The notes under the pieces: generated by a model
The model's input: the letters and a program-made list of their open reading frames with translations, nothing else
Database searches by the model: none
What the model was told of the DNA's origin: nothing
Assembly (NCBI RefSeq): GCF_029502005.1
Contig: NZ_JAMQOT010000008.1
Location: 103,785 to 167,784 of the forward strand
DNA length: 64,000 nucleotides
Source of the DNA: Natrinema salsiterrestre
Lineage (GTDB): Archaea; Halobacteriota; Halobacteria; Halobacteriales; Natrialbaceae
Direction: 5' to 3'
Program-made: the position numbers and the translations under genes
Shown here: piece after piece, positions 55,997 through 64,000 of the stretch
How the letters are laid out: every line of letters begins with the position of its first letter
Position numbering within the stretch: position 1 is the first letter of the stretch

Positions 55997-56587
55997 ATGT
56001 ACGTCGGACGATTCGTCGTCGTCGGTCCGGAAGTGGGCGCGTACCGCGTCTCCTCGCGGTCGTTCCCGAATCGCGAAATCACCGCTCGAGACGAGGCGCT
56101 CACCGTCGGTCCCACCGCGGACGCCCCGGCAACGGACAACCCCTACGTCTCCTACAACTGCCTGCGGGTCGTCGAGACGCCGACGGGCGAAACGGCGGCG
56201 TTCGGGAACGGCTCGCACGTCGATCCGATCGCGGAGAAGCTCGAGCTCGGCTATCCGGCTCGCGACGCGCTGGCGGAGAGTCTGCTGGCGCTGGATTACG
56301 AGAAGGACGACTACGACACGCCCCGCATCGCGGCGACGATGGGCGATGACGGCGAGGCCCTGATCGGGACGGTTCGGAAGGATGCCCTACTCGTCGAGAC
56401 CGTCGACGAGCCGACGCTGGTCGCGACCTACGAAACGAACGCCCCCGAGTCGTTCGACCTCGCGGCCGACAGCGCTCAAGCGGCCGCGAGCGAGGTGTAC
56501 GACCACGAGTTCGAACACGCGGTCTGTGCGGCCGGCGTCGCCCGGACCGGGGACGGGTTCGAGACGGCGATCGAGAACGGCGACTGA
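55997..56587 (+). CDS. purO: Archaeal IMP cyclohydrolase PurO
   Basis: 196 aa, the length of PurO. It begins [20 protein letters not shown] and contains [20 protein letters not shown], then [13 protein letters not shown] and [16 protein letters not shown]. It closes FAICAR to IMP, the last step of purine synthesis in archaea that lack the bacterial PurH domain. It stands alone with no other pur gene nearby. Confidence 0.95.
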   Translation: MYVGRFVVVGPEVGAYRVSSRSFPNREITARDEALTVGPTADAPATDNPYVSYNCLRVVETPTGETAAFGNGSHVDPIAEKLELGYPARDALAESLLALDYEKDDYDTPRIAATMGDDGEALIGTVRKDALLVETVDEPTLVATYETNAPESFDLAADSAQAAASEVYDHEFEHAVCAAGVARTGDGFETAIENGD

Positions 56588-56891
56588 TCGATACAGTACT
56601 GGCCGTTCGCCGAAATCGACCGCTCGAGAGCAGTGTGACACACGTCGGAATCGAAGGGGAAAACGGGACGGAATGCGTTCTGCTGTCGTGGCAACACGGA
56701 ATAGCCACGTCCTCGCCAACCGATTCGCTCACGGATCGCTTCGCTCTCCGTTCGCTTCCGAGGCGCTTCCGACGGTCGCGCCTCGCAGACAGCGTGCGCC
56801 AGCGCATAGCAGTCAATCGACCGGCGATACGGAGGTACAGGGACCGATCACTGGACAACCTACAAACCACTCGGACCACTTACCCTCGAGC
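56588..56891. other. 304-nt gap
   Basis: It contains repeats of the form TTCGCTC/TTCGCTT with CGGATCG around 56720-56770, similar to haloarchaeal intergenic elements. No coding frame or RNA gene is visible. Confidence 0.35.
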
Positions 56892-57560
56892 ATGAAGGTC
56901 GGACTCGTTTCGGATATTCACAGCAATCGGGTCGCGCTGGAAGCCGTCCTCGAGGACATGCCGCCGGTAGACGAACTGCTCTGTGCGGGCGACGTCGTCG
57001 GCTACAACCCCTGGCCCGCCGACTGCGTCGACGAGATGCGAGAGCGGGACGTGCCGACGGTGATGGGGAATCACGACGTGGCGGTCGCCGGAGAGACGCC
57101 CTTCCGATTCAACGGGATGGCCAAGGCGGGCGTCGACCACGCCAAAGAGCAGCTCGGCGACGAGCAACTCGAGTGGCTGGCCTCGCTCCCGGCGGAGCGC
57201 TTCGCCTGCGACAGCCGGGTGAAACTCGTCCACGGGCATCCGGACGATCCGGATCGCTACACCCGATACACGTACCCGAAGGAGTTCTCGCCCCGGCTGC
57301 TCGGGGACGAAGACGTCCTGGTACTGGGTCACACCCACGTTCAAGGAGCGAAGCAGTTCGCGGAGGGAATCGTCGTCAATCCGGGCAGCGTCGGCCAACC
57401 TCGCGACGGGGATCCGCGGGCGGGGTACGCAGTGCTCGACCTCGACGGACTGACGGTCGACACCCACCGAGTCGAGTACGATATCGAAGCCGTCCAGGAG
57501 GCCGTCGCGGACGCGGGATTGCCGGCGCGAATCGGAACGCGGCTCGCTCGAGGGGAGTGA
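56892..57560 (+). CDS. Calcineurin-like metallophosphoesterase, 222 aa
   Basis: The metal motifs are [16 protein letters not shown] (Asp, His), [29 protein letters not shown] and LGHTHVQG. The pattern matches the YfcE/MJ0936-like single-domain phosphodiesterase family. It could act on diadenosine polyphosphates, cyclic nucleotides or other phosphodiesters; the physiological substrate is unknown. Confidence 0.88.
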   Translation: MKVGLVSDIHSNRVALEAVLEDMPPVDELLCAGDVVGYNPWPADCVDEMRERDVPTVMGNHDVAVAGETPFRFNGMAKAGVDHAKEQLGDEQLEWLASLPAERFACDSRVKLVHGHPDDPDRYTRYTYPKEFSPRLLGDEDVLVLGHTHVQGAKQFAEGIVVNPGSVGQPRDGDPRAGYAVLDLDGLTVDTHRVEYDIEAVQEAVADAGLPARIGTRLARGE

Positions 57561-57639
57561 TCAGACGGGGCTGCCCCCACCCGTGGGAGCCGACCTCCCG
57601 TCGGACGTTCGACCCGTCGAAGGGAAGCGGAAACGAATC

Positions 57640-57646
57640 TTTTTAC
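57640..57646 (+). promoter_or_regulatory. TATA box upstream of the cysE leader ORF
   Basis: TTTTTAC is centred 29 nt before ATG 57672, predicting transcription from that ATG, not from cysE. Confidence 0.5.
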
Positions 57647-57671
57647 ACTGCCCCCGCTGCTACGTTCGGAT

Positions 57672-57836
57672 ATGGTATCCACCGGCTACACCGCGTGTAC
57701 CGTCCGGAACTATCCGCCACGCGCCGCGGGCCGGTGTTGCCGGTCGCCGACTCGCACGTCGACTCGAGGTCGGCATCGCGTCGAGACCGTTTCGACGAAG
57801 ACCGCGACGGGGAGCGATGTTCGATCGAATTCGTGA
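57672..57836 (+). CDS. Possible Cys-containing leader peptide for cysE, 54 aa
   Basis: The predicted transcript starts at this ATG. The frame reads [20 protein letters not shown] then RCCRSPTR and stops 20 nt inside cysE in another frame. Cys occurs at residues 9, 22 and 23. Because the gene downstream makes a cysteine precursor, translation of this frame might sense Cys-tRNA supply. The protein looks otherwise non-conserved. Low confidence that it is translated. Confidence 0.3.
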   Translation: MVSTGYTACTVRNYPPRAAGRCCRSPTRTSTRGRHRVETVSTKTATGSDVRSNS

Positions 57837-58332
57837 GGACGTGTGGGCGATGCGCGAGCGGGACCCCGCCGCGAAGGGGTGGCTCGAGGTCGCGTGCTGC
57901 TACCCGGGCCTCCACGCGGTCTGGGCCCACCGGCTCGCCCACCGATGCTGGAACGGCGGCCCCGCCGGTCGGCTGTTCGCACGGCTGTTTTCCCACCTCG
58001 TCCGCCTGCTGACCGGCGTCGAGATCCATCCGGCCGCCGAGATCGGTCGCCGGGTGACGATCGATCACGGGATGGGCGTCGTCATCGGCGAGACGGCCGA
58101 GATCGGCGACGACGTCCACATGTACCACGGCGTCACGCTCGGCGGAGACACCAACGAGCCGGTCAAGCGCCACCCGACGGTCGAGGAGGGAGCACAGTTA
58201 GGCGCGAACGCGACGCTGTTGGGCGATATCACGATCGGCGAGGACGCGGCCGTCGGTGCCGGCTCGGTCGTCACGCAGGACGTCCCGGCGGGGGCGACCG
58301 TCGTCGGCGTGCCGGCGGAGCGGGTCGACTGA
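57817..58332 (+). CDS. cysE: Serine O-acetyltransferase
   Basis: 171 aa. It begins [21 protein letters not shown] short helical part precedes the left-handed beta-helix, whose hexapeptide repeats include [21 protein letters not shown]. The catalytic His/Asp segment is [21 protein letters not shown], then [20 protein letters not shown]. It makes O-acetylserine for cysteine synthesis. It is shorter than the E. coli enzyme, as in the archaeal and Gram-positive forms. The leader is about 145 nt and contains a short ORF. Confidence 0.93.
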   Translation: MFDRIREDVWAMRERDPAAKGWLEVACCYPGLHAVWAHRLAHRCWNGGPAGRLFARLFSHLVRLLTGVEIHPAAEIGRRVTIDHGMGVVIGETAEIGDDVHMYHGVTLGGDTNEPVKRHPTVEEGAQLGANATLLGDITIGEDAAVGAGSVVTQDVPAGATVVGVPAERVD

Positions 58333-58355
58333 CCGGAACGTATTTGAGCGAATAT

Positions 58356-59750
58356 TTAGACGAGCGGTTCGACTAGCTCCCGACCCGCCTCGAGCAACTC
58401 CCGAACCCGCTTTTCATCCCCAGCCTCGGCGTACACCCGTAACACGGGCTCGGTCCCGCTCGGACGGACCAGCACCCACGAGCCGTCGGCCAGCAGCAGT
58501 TTGAACCCGTCGGCGGTGTTCAGGTCCTCTACGGCCGTTCCCGCGACGGTCTCGGGGATGACGCCCTCGAGATCGGCCAGCACCCGCGATTTCTCGCTGT
58601 CGGGGCAGGCGACGCTGATCTTGTCTTGGACGACGGTGCCGTGGGTCTCGAGTAGCCGGTCGACCCGGTCGTCCAGCGGCTCGTCGGCGTGCATCGTGGC
58701 CGCGAGCAGCGCCATCAGGACGCCGTCTTTCTCCCGGACGTGTCCCCGGACGGTGAAGCCGCCGGACTCCTCGCCGCCGACCAGCGCGTCGTGATCGGCC
58801 ATCGCCTCGGCGACCCACTTGAAGCCGACCGGGACCTCGTGGACGGTCTCGCCGTGGGCCTCGGCGACCCGGTCGATCAGGTAGGTCGTCGAAACCGTCC
58901 GGATCGCGGGGCCCGACGCGTCCTCGAGCAGGTAGTCGTACAGCGCGGCGAAAAACAGGTTTTCGTCGAGGTAGCCCCGGTCGGGCGTGACGACGGCGAG
59001 TCGGTCGGCGTCGCCGTCGTTCGCGATCCCCAGATCGGCGTCGCTGTCGTCGTCCGTGACGGTCTCGATCAGCGCCGCGAGGTTCTCGGCGGCGGGTTCG
59101 GGTGAGCCGCCGCCGAACTCGGGGTCGCGGTCGCAGCGGAACCGTTCGAGGGTGGCACCGGCGCGCTCGAGCAGTGCGTCGGTCGTGTCGCGGCCGCTCC
59201 CGTGCATGGCGTCGTAGGCGACGGTCAGCCCCGAAAGGTCGGTGCCGCCCGTGATCGACGCCACCAGTTCGAGGGCGGCGTCGGCGTGAGGGGCGGCGAA
59301 GTCGACCTCGCGGACGGTCCCGTGGTCGCTCTCGGGGAGCGGATCGGGTTCGGCGAGCCGCTCCGCGATGGCGTCGGTGACCGCGGGCAGGGCCGGAGCC
59401 CCGTCCTCGGGAATGAACTTCACGCCGTTGTACTCCGGCGGGTTGTGCGAGGCCGTAATAACGAGGCCGCCGGCGAGATCTCGGTCGGCGATCGCGGAGG
59501 CGACCAGGGGCGTCGGCCGGTCCCGCTCCGAAAGCAGGACGTCGAACCCGTTCGAACACAGCACGCGCGCCAGTTCCTCGGCGAACCCGCGGGAGGTCTC
59601 GCGGGCGTCGTAGCCGACCGCGACCGGCCCCTCGAGCCCCTCGTCCGCGAGGTACGTCGCGACCGCCTGCCCCACCATCCGAACCCGCGGGGCCGTAAAC
59701 TCCTCGAGCGTCGCCCGCCAGCCGTCGGTGCCGAACCTGATCGTCTCCAT
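58356..59750 (-). CDS. Phosphohexomutase (phosphoglucomutase/phosphomannomutase family)
   Basis: 464 aa. It begins METIRFGTDGWRATLEEF. The phosphoserine loop is VITASHNPPEYNGVK, the metal loop DGDADR (in GIANDGDADRLAVVTP), the sugar loop GGEESGGFTV and the phosphate loop RPSGTEPVLRVYAEA. It converts the 1- and 6-phosphates of glucose, mannose or glucosamine. Which hexose cannot be told from motifs alone. It converges on cysE by 24 nt. Confidence 0.93.
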   Translation of the reverse strand: METIRFGTDGWRATLEEFTAPRVRMVGQAVATYLADEGLEGPVAVGYDARETSRGFAEELARVLCSNGFDVLLSERDRPTPLVASAIADRDLAGGLVITASHNPPEYNGVKFIPEDGAPALPAVTDAIAERLAEPDPLPESDHGTVREVDFAAPHADAALELVASITGGTDLSGLTVAYDAMHGSGRDTTDALLERAGATLERFRCDRDPEFGGGSPEPAAENLAALIETVTDDDSDADLGIANDGDADRLAVVTPDRGYLDENLFFAALYDYLLEDASGPAIRTVSTTYLIDRVAEAHGETVHEVPVGFKWVAEAMADHDALVGGEESGGFTVRGHVREKDGVLMALLAATMHADEPLDDRVDRLLETHGTVVQDKISVACPDSEKSRVLADLEGVIPETVAGTAVEDLNTADGFKLLLADGSWVLVRPSGTEPVLRVYAEAGDEKRVRELLEAGRELVEPLV

Positions 59751-59807
59751 GCTCGTATGGTCGGCAGCCGGCGCGAAAAAAGCGACGGCACGCTTCCCGA
59801 GGCCGAA

Positions 59808-60776
59808 TCAGGCCTCGACGTCGGAGAGGCGCTGTTCGAAGAGCCGTTCGCCCGTCTCCTCGCACGTAACGGCGACGACCTGATGGGACGTACAGCAGGA
59901 TTCGACGACCTCCTCGCCCATCTCCACGTCGCCGCCGGAGGGACACGTCTCGAGGAACATCCGGAGGCTGTTGAGCACCTCGCCTTTCGTCTCGGGATCG
60001 TACGCGTCCCAGTCGTCGATCCACGTCTCGAGCGCGCGACTCGCGGCGACGTCCGCGATCAGCCCGGCCCGAGAGGGCCAGCGACCGGCTCCGCGGCCCC
60101 CGGCCAGCAGGATGTGGGTCTCGTCACGGGTCTCGAGTTCGAACTCGTCGGGATCGGCCTCGAATCCGAACGCGTCGACGGCCGCCGCGGCGTCGACGCC
60201 AGACTCGTCGAGGGGCTCGATCTCGTCGAACCAGGCGGTCTCGAACTCCGCGGTGAGACAGAGGTCGTCCCGGTCCGAGCACGGCTCGAGGACGTCGTGG
60301 TCGAGGAAGAACGTCTCGAGGTCGACGATCGCGCGGTCGTCCTCGCCGTCGATCGAGTCGTCGTCGGGCGTAGCGATGTCGTCGCTCTCGTCGAACGTGG
60401 CGACGTCGCCGGACGCCGACGAGGTGTCGGTCGACTCGCTACCGGAACGGGACGCATCGGCAGGGGTCGTCCCGGTCGAACCGGCGGCACCGAGGCCGCT
60501 CGCAACCGCCGGATCGGGCTCCTTCCCGAACCAGCGCAGCACTTCGGGTGGAAGGTACCGTTTCGTCAACGTCGGCGTTCCGGGAACGAGATACCCCCTG
60601 AGATAGATCAGCGCGACGGAGACCGCGATCGCGAGGAGGCCCCCGAGGCGGGACTTGCGGGCGACCAGCGAGCCGACCACCGCCGCGATGGCGAGGTTCA
60701 ACACGGTACACGGTTCACACCGGTTCTCGCCGGTGTACTCTGGCTGTTTGAGATCGTCGACGACGTCGATTTGCAT
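59808..60776 (-). CDS. Membrane protein of unknown function with acidic linker, 322 aa
   Basis: Two hydrophobic helices (LNLAIAAVVGSLVA, LGGLLAIAVSVALIYLRGYLV) are followed by a Thr/Ser/Asp-rich linker (about 95-150) and a soluble domain with HILLAGGRGAGRWPSRAG and a Cys-rich end: ETCPSGGDVEMGEEVVESCC, then VTCEETG. The final part might bind a metal. An early CEPC pair (ENRCEPCTV) precedes helix 1. I do not recognise the family. Confidence 0.65.
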   Translation of the reverse strand: MQIDVVDDLKQPEYTGENRCEPCTVLNLAIAAVVGSLVARKSRLGGLLAIAVSVALIYLRGYLVPGTPTLTKRYLPPEVLRWFGKEPDPAVASGLGAAGSTGTTPADASRSGSESTDTSSASGDVATFDESDDIATPDDDSIDGEDDRAIVDLETFFLDHDVLEPCSDRDDLCLTAEFETAWFDEIEPLDESGVDAAAAVDAFGFEADPDEFELETRDETHILLAGGRGAGRWPSRAGLIADVAASRALETWIDDWDAYDPETKGEVLNSLRMFLETCPSGGDVEMGEEVVESCCTSHQVVAVTCEETGERLFEQRLSDVEA

Positions 60777-60872
60777 CGTATGGTAACTACCAGCCTCGGA
60801 CAGTATCTATTTTTCGGACGTTCGCGGTGATATAATGTGGCGACTGATCGGCGTACGCCGAGTCGAAACGGC

Positions 60873-61121
60873 TCAGTCGAGACCGATCAGGCGTTCCTTC
60901 GCGCCCCTGCTCAGTTGCTTGATCTCGTACTCGCGAGACATGGCCGCCGATCTCGAGTCGAACTCCTCGCGGTATCGCAGTTCGACCGGCGTCCGTCCGC
61001 GCGTGTACTTCGCGCCCTCGCCCGCGTCGTGTTCGGCGACGCGTCGCTCGAGGTCGGTCGTGTAGCCGGTGTAGAGGGAGCCGTCGGCGCACTCGAGGAC
61101 GTAGACGACGTGGTCGGCCAT
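60873..61121 (-). CDS. GIY-YIG domain protein (UPF0213 type), 82 aa
   Basis: It consists of one GIY-YIG domain. The motif is [16 protein letters not shown], with conserved Arg in [11 protein letters not shown] and Tyr/Glu in [19 protein letters not shown]. The family includes single-domain nucleases of unknown role in DNA repair. The usual YIG is YTG, as in many members. Confidence 0.9.
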   Translation of the reverse strand: MADHVVYVLECADGSLYTGYTTDLERRVAEHDAGEGAKYTRGRTPVELRYREEFDSRSAAMSREYEIKQLSRGAKERLIGLD

Positions 61122-61202
61122 CGCTCGTGGGCAGGCGGGGAAGCCTAAAAAGCGTCTCGTCCGTGGGGGCGCGTGGTTGTTGATCGCGTGGTAGCGATGT
61201 TG

Positions 61203-61352
61203 TCAGGTACCGCGAGCGCGCTCTTTCGCGGCCTCTGCGATTCCGGCGTTGGCCGAACAGCTGACGCAGGCGTGGATTTCGCCGTCTTCGTCGGCGAAGA
61301 CGCGTGCGAACCGTTCGGAGACGTGCGCGCCGCAGTGGTCACACTTGGGCAT
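61203..61352 (-). CDS. Zinc-finger microprotein, 49 aa
   Basis: It begins MPKCDHCGAHVSERFARVFA and has Cys4, Cys7, Cys29 and Cys32 (ACVSCSAN), a treble-clef or ribbon zinc finger. It resembles short haloarchaeal zinc-finger proteins whose members act in gene regulation or biofilm formation; this one's role is unknown. A minus-strand AGTATACTAC (about 61379-61388) lies 30 nt before the ATG. Confidence 0.8.
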   Translation of the reverse strand: MPKCDHCGAHVSERFARVFADEDGEIHACVSCSANAGIAEAAKERARGT

Positions 61353-61469
61353 TGGTCACACCGGCCGGAGCCGGTACCGTAGTATACTGGTCGAACGGAT
61401 AAATAGCCTTCACCATACACTGTTTGGCTTTTCGGTTTCGGGAAATATTTTTCGAGAATAAGGACGTCG

Positions 61470-62228
61470 TCAGGACCGTGCGGTATCGATCGCGCGTGCG
61501 AAGAGCGTCGCCTGCGCACCGGCGACGAATCCCGCGTCGATGTTGACGACCGAGAGCACGGTACAGGACTGAAGCATGCCGGCGAGTGCCGCCTCGCCGG
61601 CGCCGCCGTGGCCGTAGCCGCTGGCGACCGGGACGCCGATGACGGGCGTATCGACGAGACCGGCGACGACGGTCGGCAGAGCGCCCTCTCGACCGGCGGC
61701 GACGATCAGCACGTCCGCCTCGCGGAGTCGATCGAGCTGATCGAGGGTCCGATCCAGCGCCGCCACGCCGATATCGTCGACCCGATCGACCGACGCGCCC
61801 GCGTCTCGAAGGACCATGGCTGCTTCGTCCGCGACCGGCCCGTCGACCGTTCCACCGGTCGCGATTCCCACCGTCGCATCGAGCGACGGCCGTTCGTACT
61901 CGGGGCTCGTCACCCGGACCGTCGCGGTCCGGCGATCGATCGTCACATCGGGAGCCGTCTCCCCGAGATGGGTCTCGAGCGCCTCGAACTGCGACTCGGA
62001 AACCCGGGTGAGCAACGCCCGATCCGTCGTCTCGAGGGCGGTTTCCGCGAGTGCGACGACCTGTTCGGCCGACTTCCCCTCGGCGAAAATCGCTTCCGGA
62101 ATCCCGCGTCGCTGCTCGCGAGCCGCATCGAACCTGCCGGCGTCGCCGACGACGTAGCCTCTGAGCTCGGCTTCGGCCTGTGCCGGCGACAGCGAGCCGC
62201 CGGCGACGGCCTCGAGGAGTTCGCGCAT
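61470..62228 (-). CDS. larB: Nickel-pincer cofactor biosynthesis protein LarB
   Basis: 252 aa. It resembles the PurE-like LarB family: GIPEAIFAEGKSAEQVV, VGIATGGTVDGPVADEA, VLIVAAGREGALPTVVAGL, DTPVIGVPVASGYGHGGAGE. LarB carboxylates and hydrolyses NaAD to start making the nickel-pincer cofactor used by lactate racemase. LarC and LarE are not in the window. The frame is open well beyond 62228, but conservation starts at MRELLEAVAGG. A minus-strand TATATAG near 62400 suggests a leader of about 150 nt. Confidence 0.92.
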   Translation of the reverse strand: MRELLEAVAGGSLSPAQAEAELRGYVVGDAGRFDAAREQRRGIPEAIFAEGKSAEQVVALAETALETTDRALLTRVSESQFEALETHLGETAPDVTIDRRTATVRVTSPEYERPSLDATVGIATGGTVDGPVADEAAMVLRDAGASVDRVDDIGVAALDRTLDQLDRLREADVLIVAAGREGALPTVVAGLVDTPVIGVPVASGYGHGGAGEAALAGMLQSCTVLSVVNIDAGFVAGAQATLFARAIDTARS

Positions 62229-62478
62229 ACGTGTCCTCGAGGGCCGACGTACTCGAATCCGTCGACCGGAGTTCGGGTCGCGAGCGATCGATTCCCAGCG
62301 GGTGGTATCGCTGAACATGCGCGGGAGACCCAGAGGACCGCGCGCGAGCCGAATACGGTGTCTCGATCGCTCCGAAAATCCCGCTGGCCGTTCATCAACT
62401 ATATACTTTCCGGTGGTTCTGTGCACCGAAACGGACGAATCAACCGCTGGAACCCCCGTATTTCCACGACTAACCAAA

Positions 62479-62488
62479 ACATATATAT
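62479..62488 (+). promoter_or_regulatory. TATA box of the histone-fold-like gene
   Basis: ACATATATAT is centred about 31 nt before ATG 62515, a strong leaderless promoter. Confidence 0.6.
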
Positions 62489-62514
62489 GAGGTAACCGGA
62501 AACGAGTATATCGT

Positions 62515-62682
62515 ATGGCAGATCTTATCGTCAAAGCCGCCGTCAAGGAAGCGCTCGATGACAAAAACGTCGCCTCGGATTTCTACGACGCACTCGACGA
62601 GGAAGTCGACGAACTCCTCGCGGACGCAGCGCGACGTGCAGAGGCTAACGACCGGAAGACGGTCCAGCCCCGCGACCTGTAA
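62515..62682 (+). CDS. Histone-fold-like microprotein (DUF1931-like), 55 aa
   Basis: It begins MADLIVKAAVKEALDDKNVA and ends RRAEANDRKTVQPRDL. The pattern (a short helix, long helix with DFYDALDEEVDELLADAARR, then RKTVQPRDL) matches one half of a histone fold: RKTVxPRDL is the classic loop-helix 3 motif. It probably dimerises and may bind DNA. It is too short for an independent complete histone pair. Strong TATA box upstream. Confidence 0.78.
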   Translation: MADLIVKAAVKEALDDKNVASDFYDALDEEVDELLADAARRAEANDRKTVQPRDL

Positions 62683-62749
62683 GGTTCGATAACCCGCGAT
62701 TTTTTCGGACGCTACGTCGAATAGCGGCGGGTACCGACGGTCGACGCTC

Positions 62750-63805
62750 TCAGCGACGATCGAGATACTCCTTCGTTCGCCCGAGCACGACGCGTTCGGT
62801 GTCCCGTAGCTCCGAAACCGACGCCGATCCCGTGACGAACATCGCCGTCCGGAGTTCGAGGACGAGCGTCTCGATCAGCTCCACGACGGCGTCGACACCC
62901 CGTCCGGCCGGCGCGAGGAACGGCTTCGCGAGCCCGCCGGCACGAGCACCGAGCGCGATCGCCTTCGCGACGTCCAGCCCGGATCGAACCCCGCCGCTCG
63001 CAATTACACAGTCGTGGACAGCGGCTGCCTCGAGCGTGCTCACTGCAGTCGGAACGCCCCAGGCGCGAAACAGCCGGCCGAGCCGTTCCTGTCGATCGGC
63101 GTCGACCGCAGCCGCCCGGTGGGACTCGATTCCCGACCAGGTCGTGCCGCCCTGTCCGGCGACGTCGACGGCATCGACGCCGGCGTCGGCGAGTCGAGTG
63201 GCCGTCTCCCGCGAAATGCCGTTGCCCGTCTCCTTGACGATCACCGGAACCGAAAGCTCGTCGGCGACCCGTTCGATCGCCCCAAGACAGCCCCGGGCGT
63301 CGACGTCACCCTCCGGCTGGACGGCCTCCTGCAGAAAGTTCAGGTGAATCGCCATCGCGTCGGCGTCGATCATCTCCACGGCCGCCTCGACGTCGGCCAC
63401 GTCGTACTCGAGCAACTGGGCCGCACCGACGTTGCCGTAGAGGAAGGCGTCCGGTGCAACGTCTCGAACGACGGTGTAGGACTCGAGGATCTCCTCGTCG
63501 TCGACCTCGAGGCCGGCGCGCTGGCTGCCGACACCCATCGCGACATCGGTTCGCTGGGCCGCCGCCGCGAGCGCCCGGTTCAGTTCGGTCGTGTTCGGGT
63601 GGCCGCCGGTCATGCTCTCGATGACGATCGGGGCCGCGAGCTCGTGTCCCAAAAGCGTCGTCGTCGTGTCCACCTCACCGCGGTGAACCTCCGGAAGTGC
63701 TTCGTGAACGAGTTCGATATCAGCGAACCCCGAACCGGTCGTCTCGACGTCTTCGGTCTCGATGATGCGGATGTGATCGTCTTTCCTGTTTGCTGTCTCG
63801 GACAT
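62750..63805 (-). CDS. idi2: Type 2 isopentenyl-diphosphate delta-isomerase
   Basis: 351 aa FMN enzyme. Motifs are [84 protein letters not shown] and [20 protein letters not shown]. It interconverts IPP and DMAPP for isoprenoid lipids, essential for archaeal membranes. ATG 63805 is chosen over the upstream ATG at 63856, since RKDDHI is normally near the N-terminus. Confidence 0.95.
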   Translation of the reverse strand: MSETANRKDDHIRIIETEDVETTGSGFADIELVHEALPEVHRGEVDTTTTLLGHELAAPIVIESMTGGHPNTTELNRALAAAAQRTDVAMGVGSQRAGLEVDDEEILESYTVVRDVAPDAFLYGNVGAAQLLEYDVADVEAAVEMIDADAMAIHLNFLQEAVQPEGDVDARGCLGAIERVADELSVPVIVKETGNGISRETATRLADAGVDAVDVAGQGGTTWSGIESHRAAAVDADRQERLGRLFRAWGVPTAVSTLEAAAVHDCVIASGGVRSGLDVAKAIALGARAGGLAKPFLAPAGRGVDAVVELIETLVLELRTAMFVTGSASVSELRDTERVVLGRTKEYLDRR

Positions 63806-63876
63806 CGAATCAGATCTATTGAATACGAATGTTACCGGGCTGGAAAAAGTATCCATCCGACATTTCGATCGCCACG

Positions 63877-64000
63877 GCAGTGTCTAGTTAGGCCAGCTTG
63901 AGAAGTGAGCAGGTCGTAGAGTTTGTTTGGGACAATGCTCGCAGACCTGCTCAGCGAGTGCTACGCGACGGAATTTGATGAATCTTGGGAGCGTGAGCGG
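63877..64000 (+). mobile_element. Left end of an insertion sequence (cut by the window edge)
   Basis: The segment starting near GCAGTGTCTAGTTAGGCC looks like a terminal repeat. It is followed 40-60 nt later by the transposase start MLADLLSECYATEFDESWE. The element boundary is approximate because the other end lies outside the window. Confidence 0.55.
63935..64000 (+). CDS. Transposase, N-terminal 22 residues (partial)
   Basis: It reads MLADLLSECYATEFDESWE then RER to the window edge. The start resembles haloarchaeal transposases whose N-terminal region precedes a DNA-binding helix. The IS family cannot be fixed from 22 residues. Confidence 0.5.
   Translation, partial: MLADLLSECYATEFDESWERER

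Noticed and set aside
62229..62564. Longer LarB with an N-terminal extension
   Set aside because: Residues before MRELLEAVAGG do not look conserved and the frame crosses the promoter of the opposite gene.

Overview
The window reads as a haloarchaeal chromosome, most like the Natrinema/Haloterrigena/Natronorubrum group. The genus is inferred from style, not from a search. Supporting signs are the high GC content, very acidic proteins, Tat-lipobox secretion signals, leaderless genes with a TATA box about 25-32 nt before the ATG, and archaeal hallmark genes (PolD large subunit, Hef, Hel308, Cgi121, PurO, type 2 IPP isomerase).

Layout. 1-1190: tail of an unknown gene, a rubredoxin-like zinc-ribbon gene and a decayed second copy of it. 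1195-6422: alpha/beta hydrolase, then the convergent pair PPC-domain protein and PolD large subunit. 6671-12897: a five-gene dipeptide/oligopeptide ABC transporter operon. 13073-15505: small proteins, an HxlR regulator divergent from a MerB-like organomercurial lyase, and a 53-aa protein with a strong promoter. 15640-20952: CBS protein overlapping glycyl-tRNA synthetase, polyprenol/dolichol-kinase-like protein, MFS carrier, TspO. 21082-27270: Hef, PAP2 phosphatase, autoantigen-1-type zinc ribbon, LOG-like protein, malate dehydrogenase.

27516-40417: a SipW/TasA-type secreted protein divergent from a 12-kb gene for a 4031-residue secreted protein. That protein has five CARDB-like domains, a PGF-pre-PGF-like domain, an unrecognised helical region, about 18 PKD-like domains and two PQQ beta-propellers. 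Its 3' third is a recent internal duplication. 40634-51236: a stranded HTH_10 fragment, ferredoxin, methyltransferase, alkaline phosphatase divergent from a PiT phosphate carrier, Usp protein, membrane protein, Hel308-Cgi121, and an amidohydrolase-MIP18/DUF59 pair. The pair is divergent from a zinc alcohol dehydrogenase (51376-52419). 52715-64000: Old Yellow Enzyme, rhodanese lipoprotein, tRNA-Gln, a tandem-HNH protein, PurO, phosphoesterase, CysE with a possible Cys-rich upstream ORF, phosphohexomutase, membrane protein, GIY-YIG protein, zinc-finger microprotein, LarB, a histone-fold-like microprotein, IPP isomerase, and the left end of an insertion sequence cut by the window edge.

Functional threads. 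PolD-L, Hef and Hel308 all carry the same PCNA-binding motif, so the window is rich in replication and repair genes. PhoA and PiT form a phosphate-scavenging pair. The giant protein and the SipW-type protein look like cell-surface or extracellular-matrix functions. The amidohydrolase, MIP18-like protein and alcohol dehydrogenase resemble the accessory genes of bacterial di-iron alkane/ketone monooxygenase clusters, but no monooxygenase is present here.
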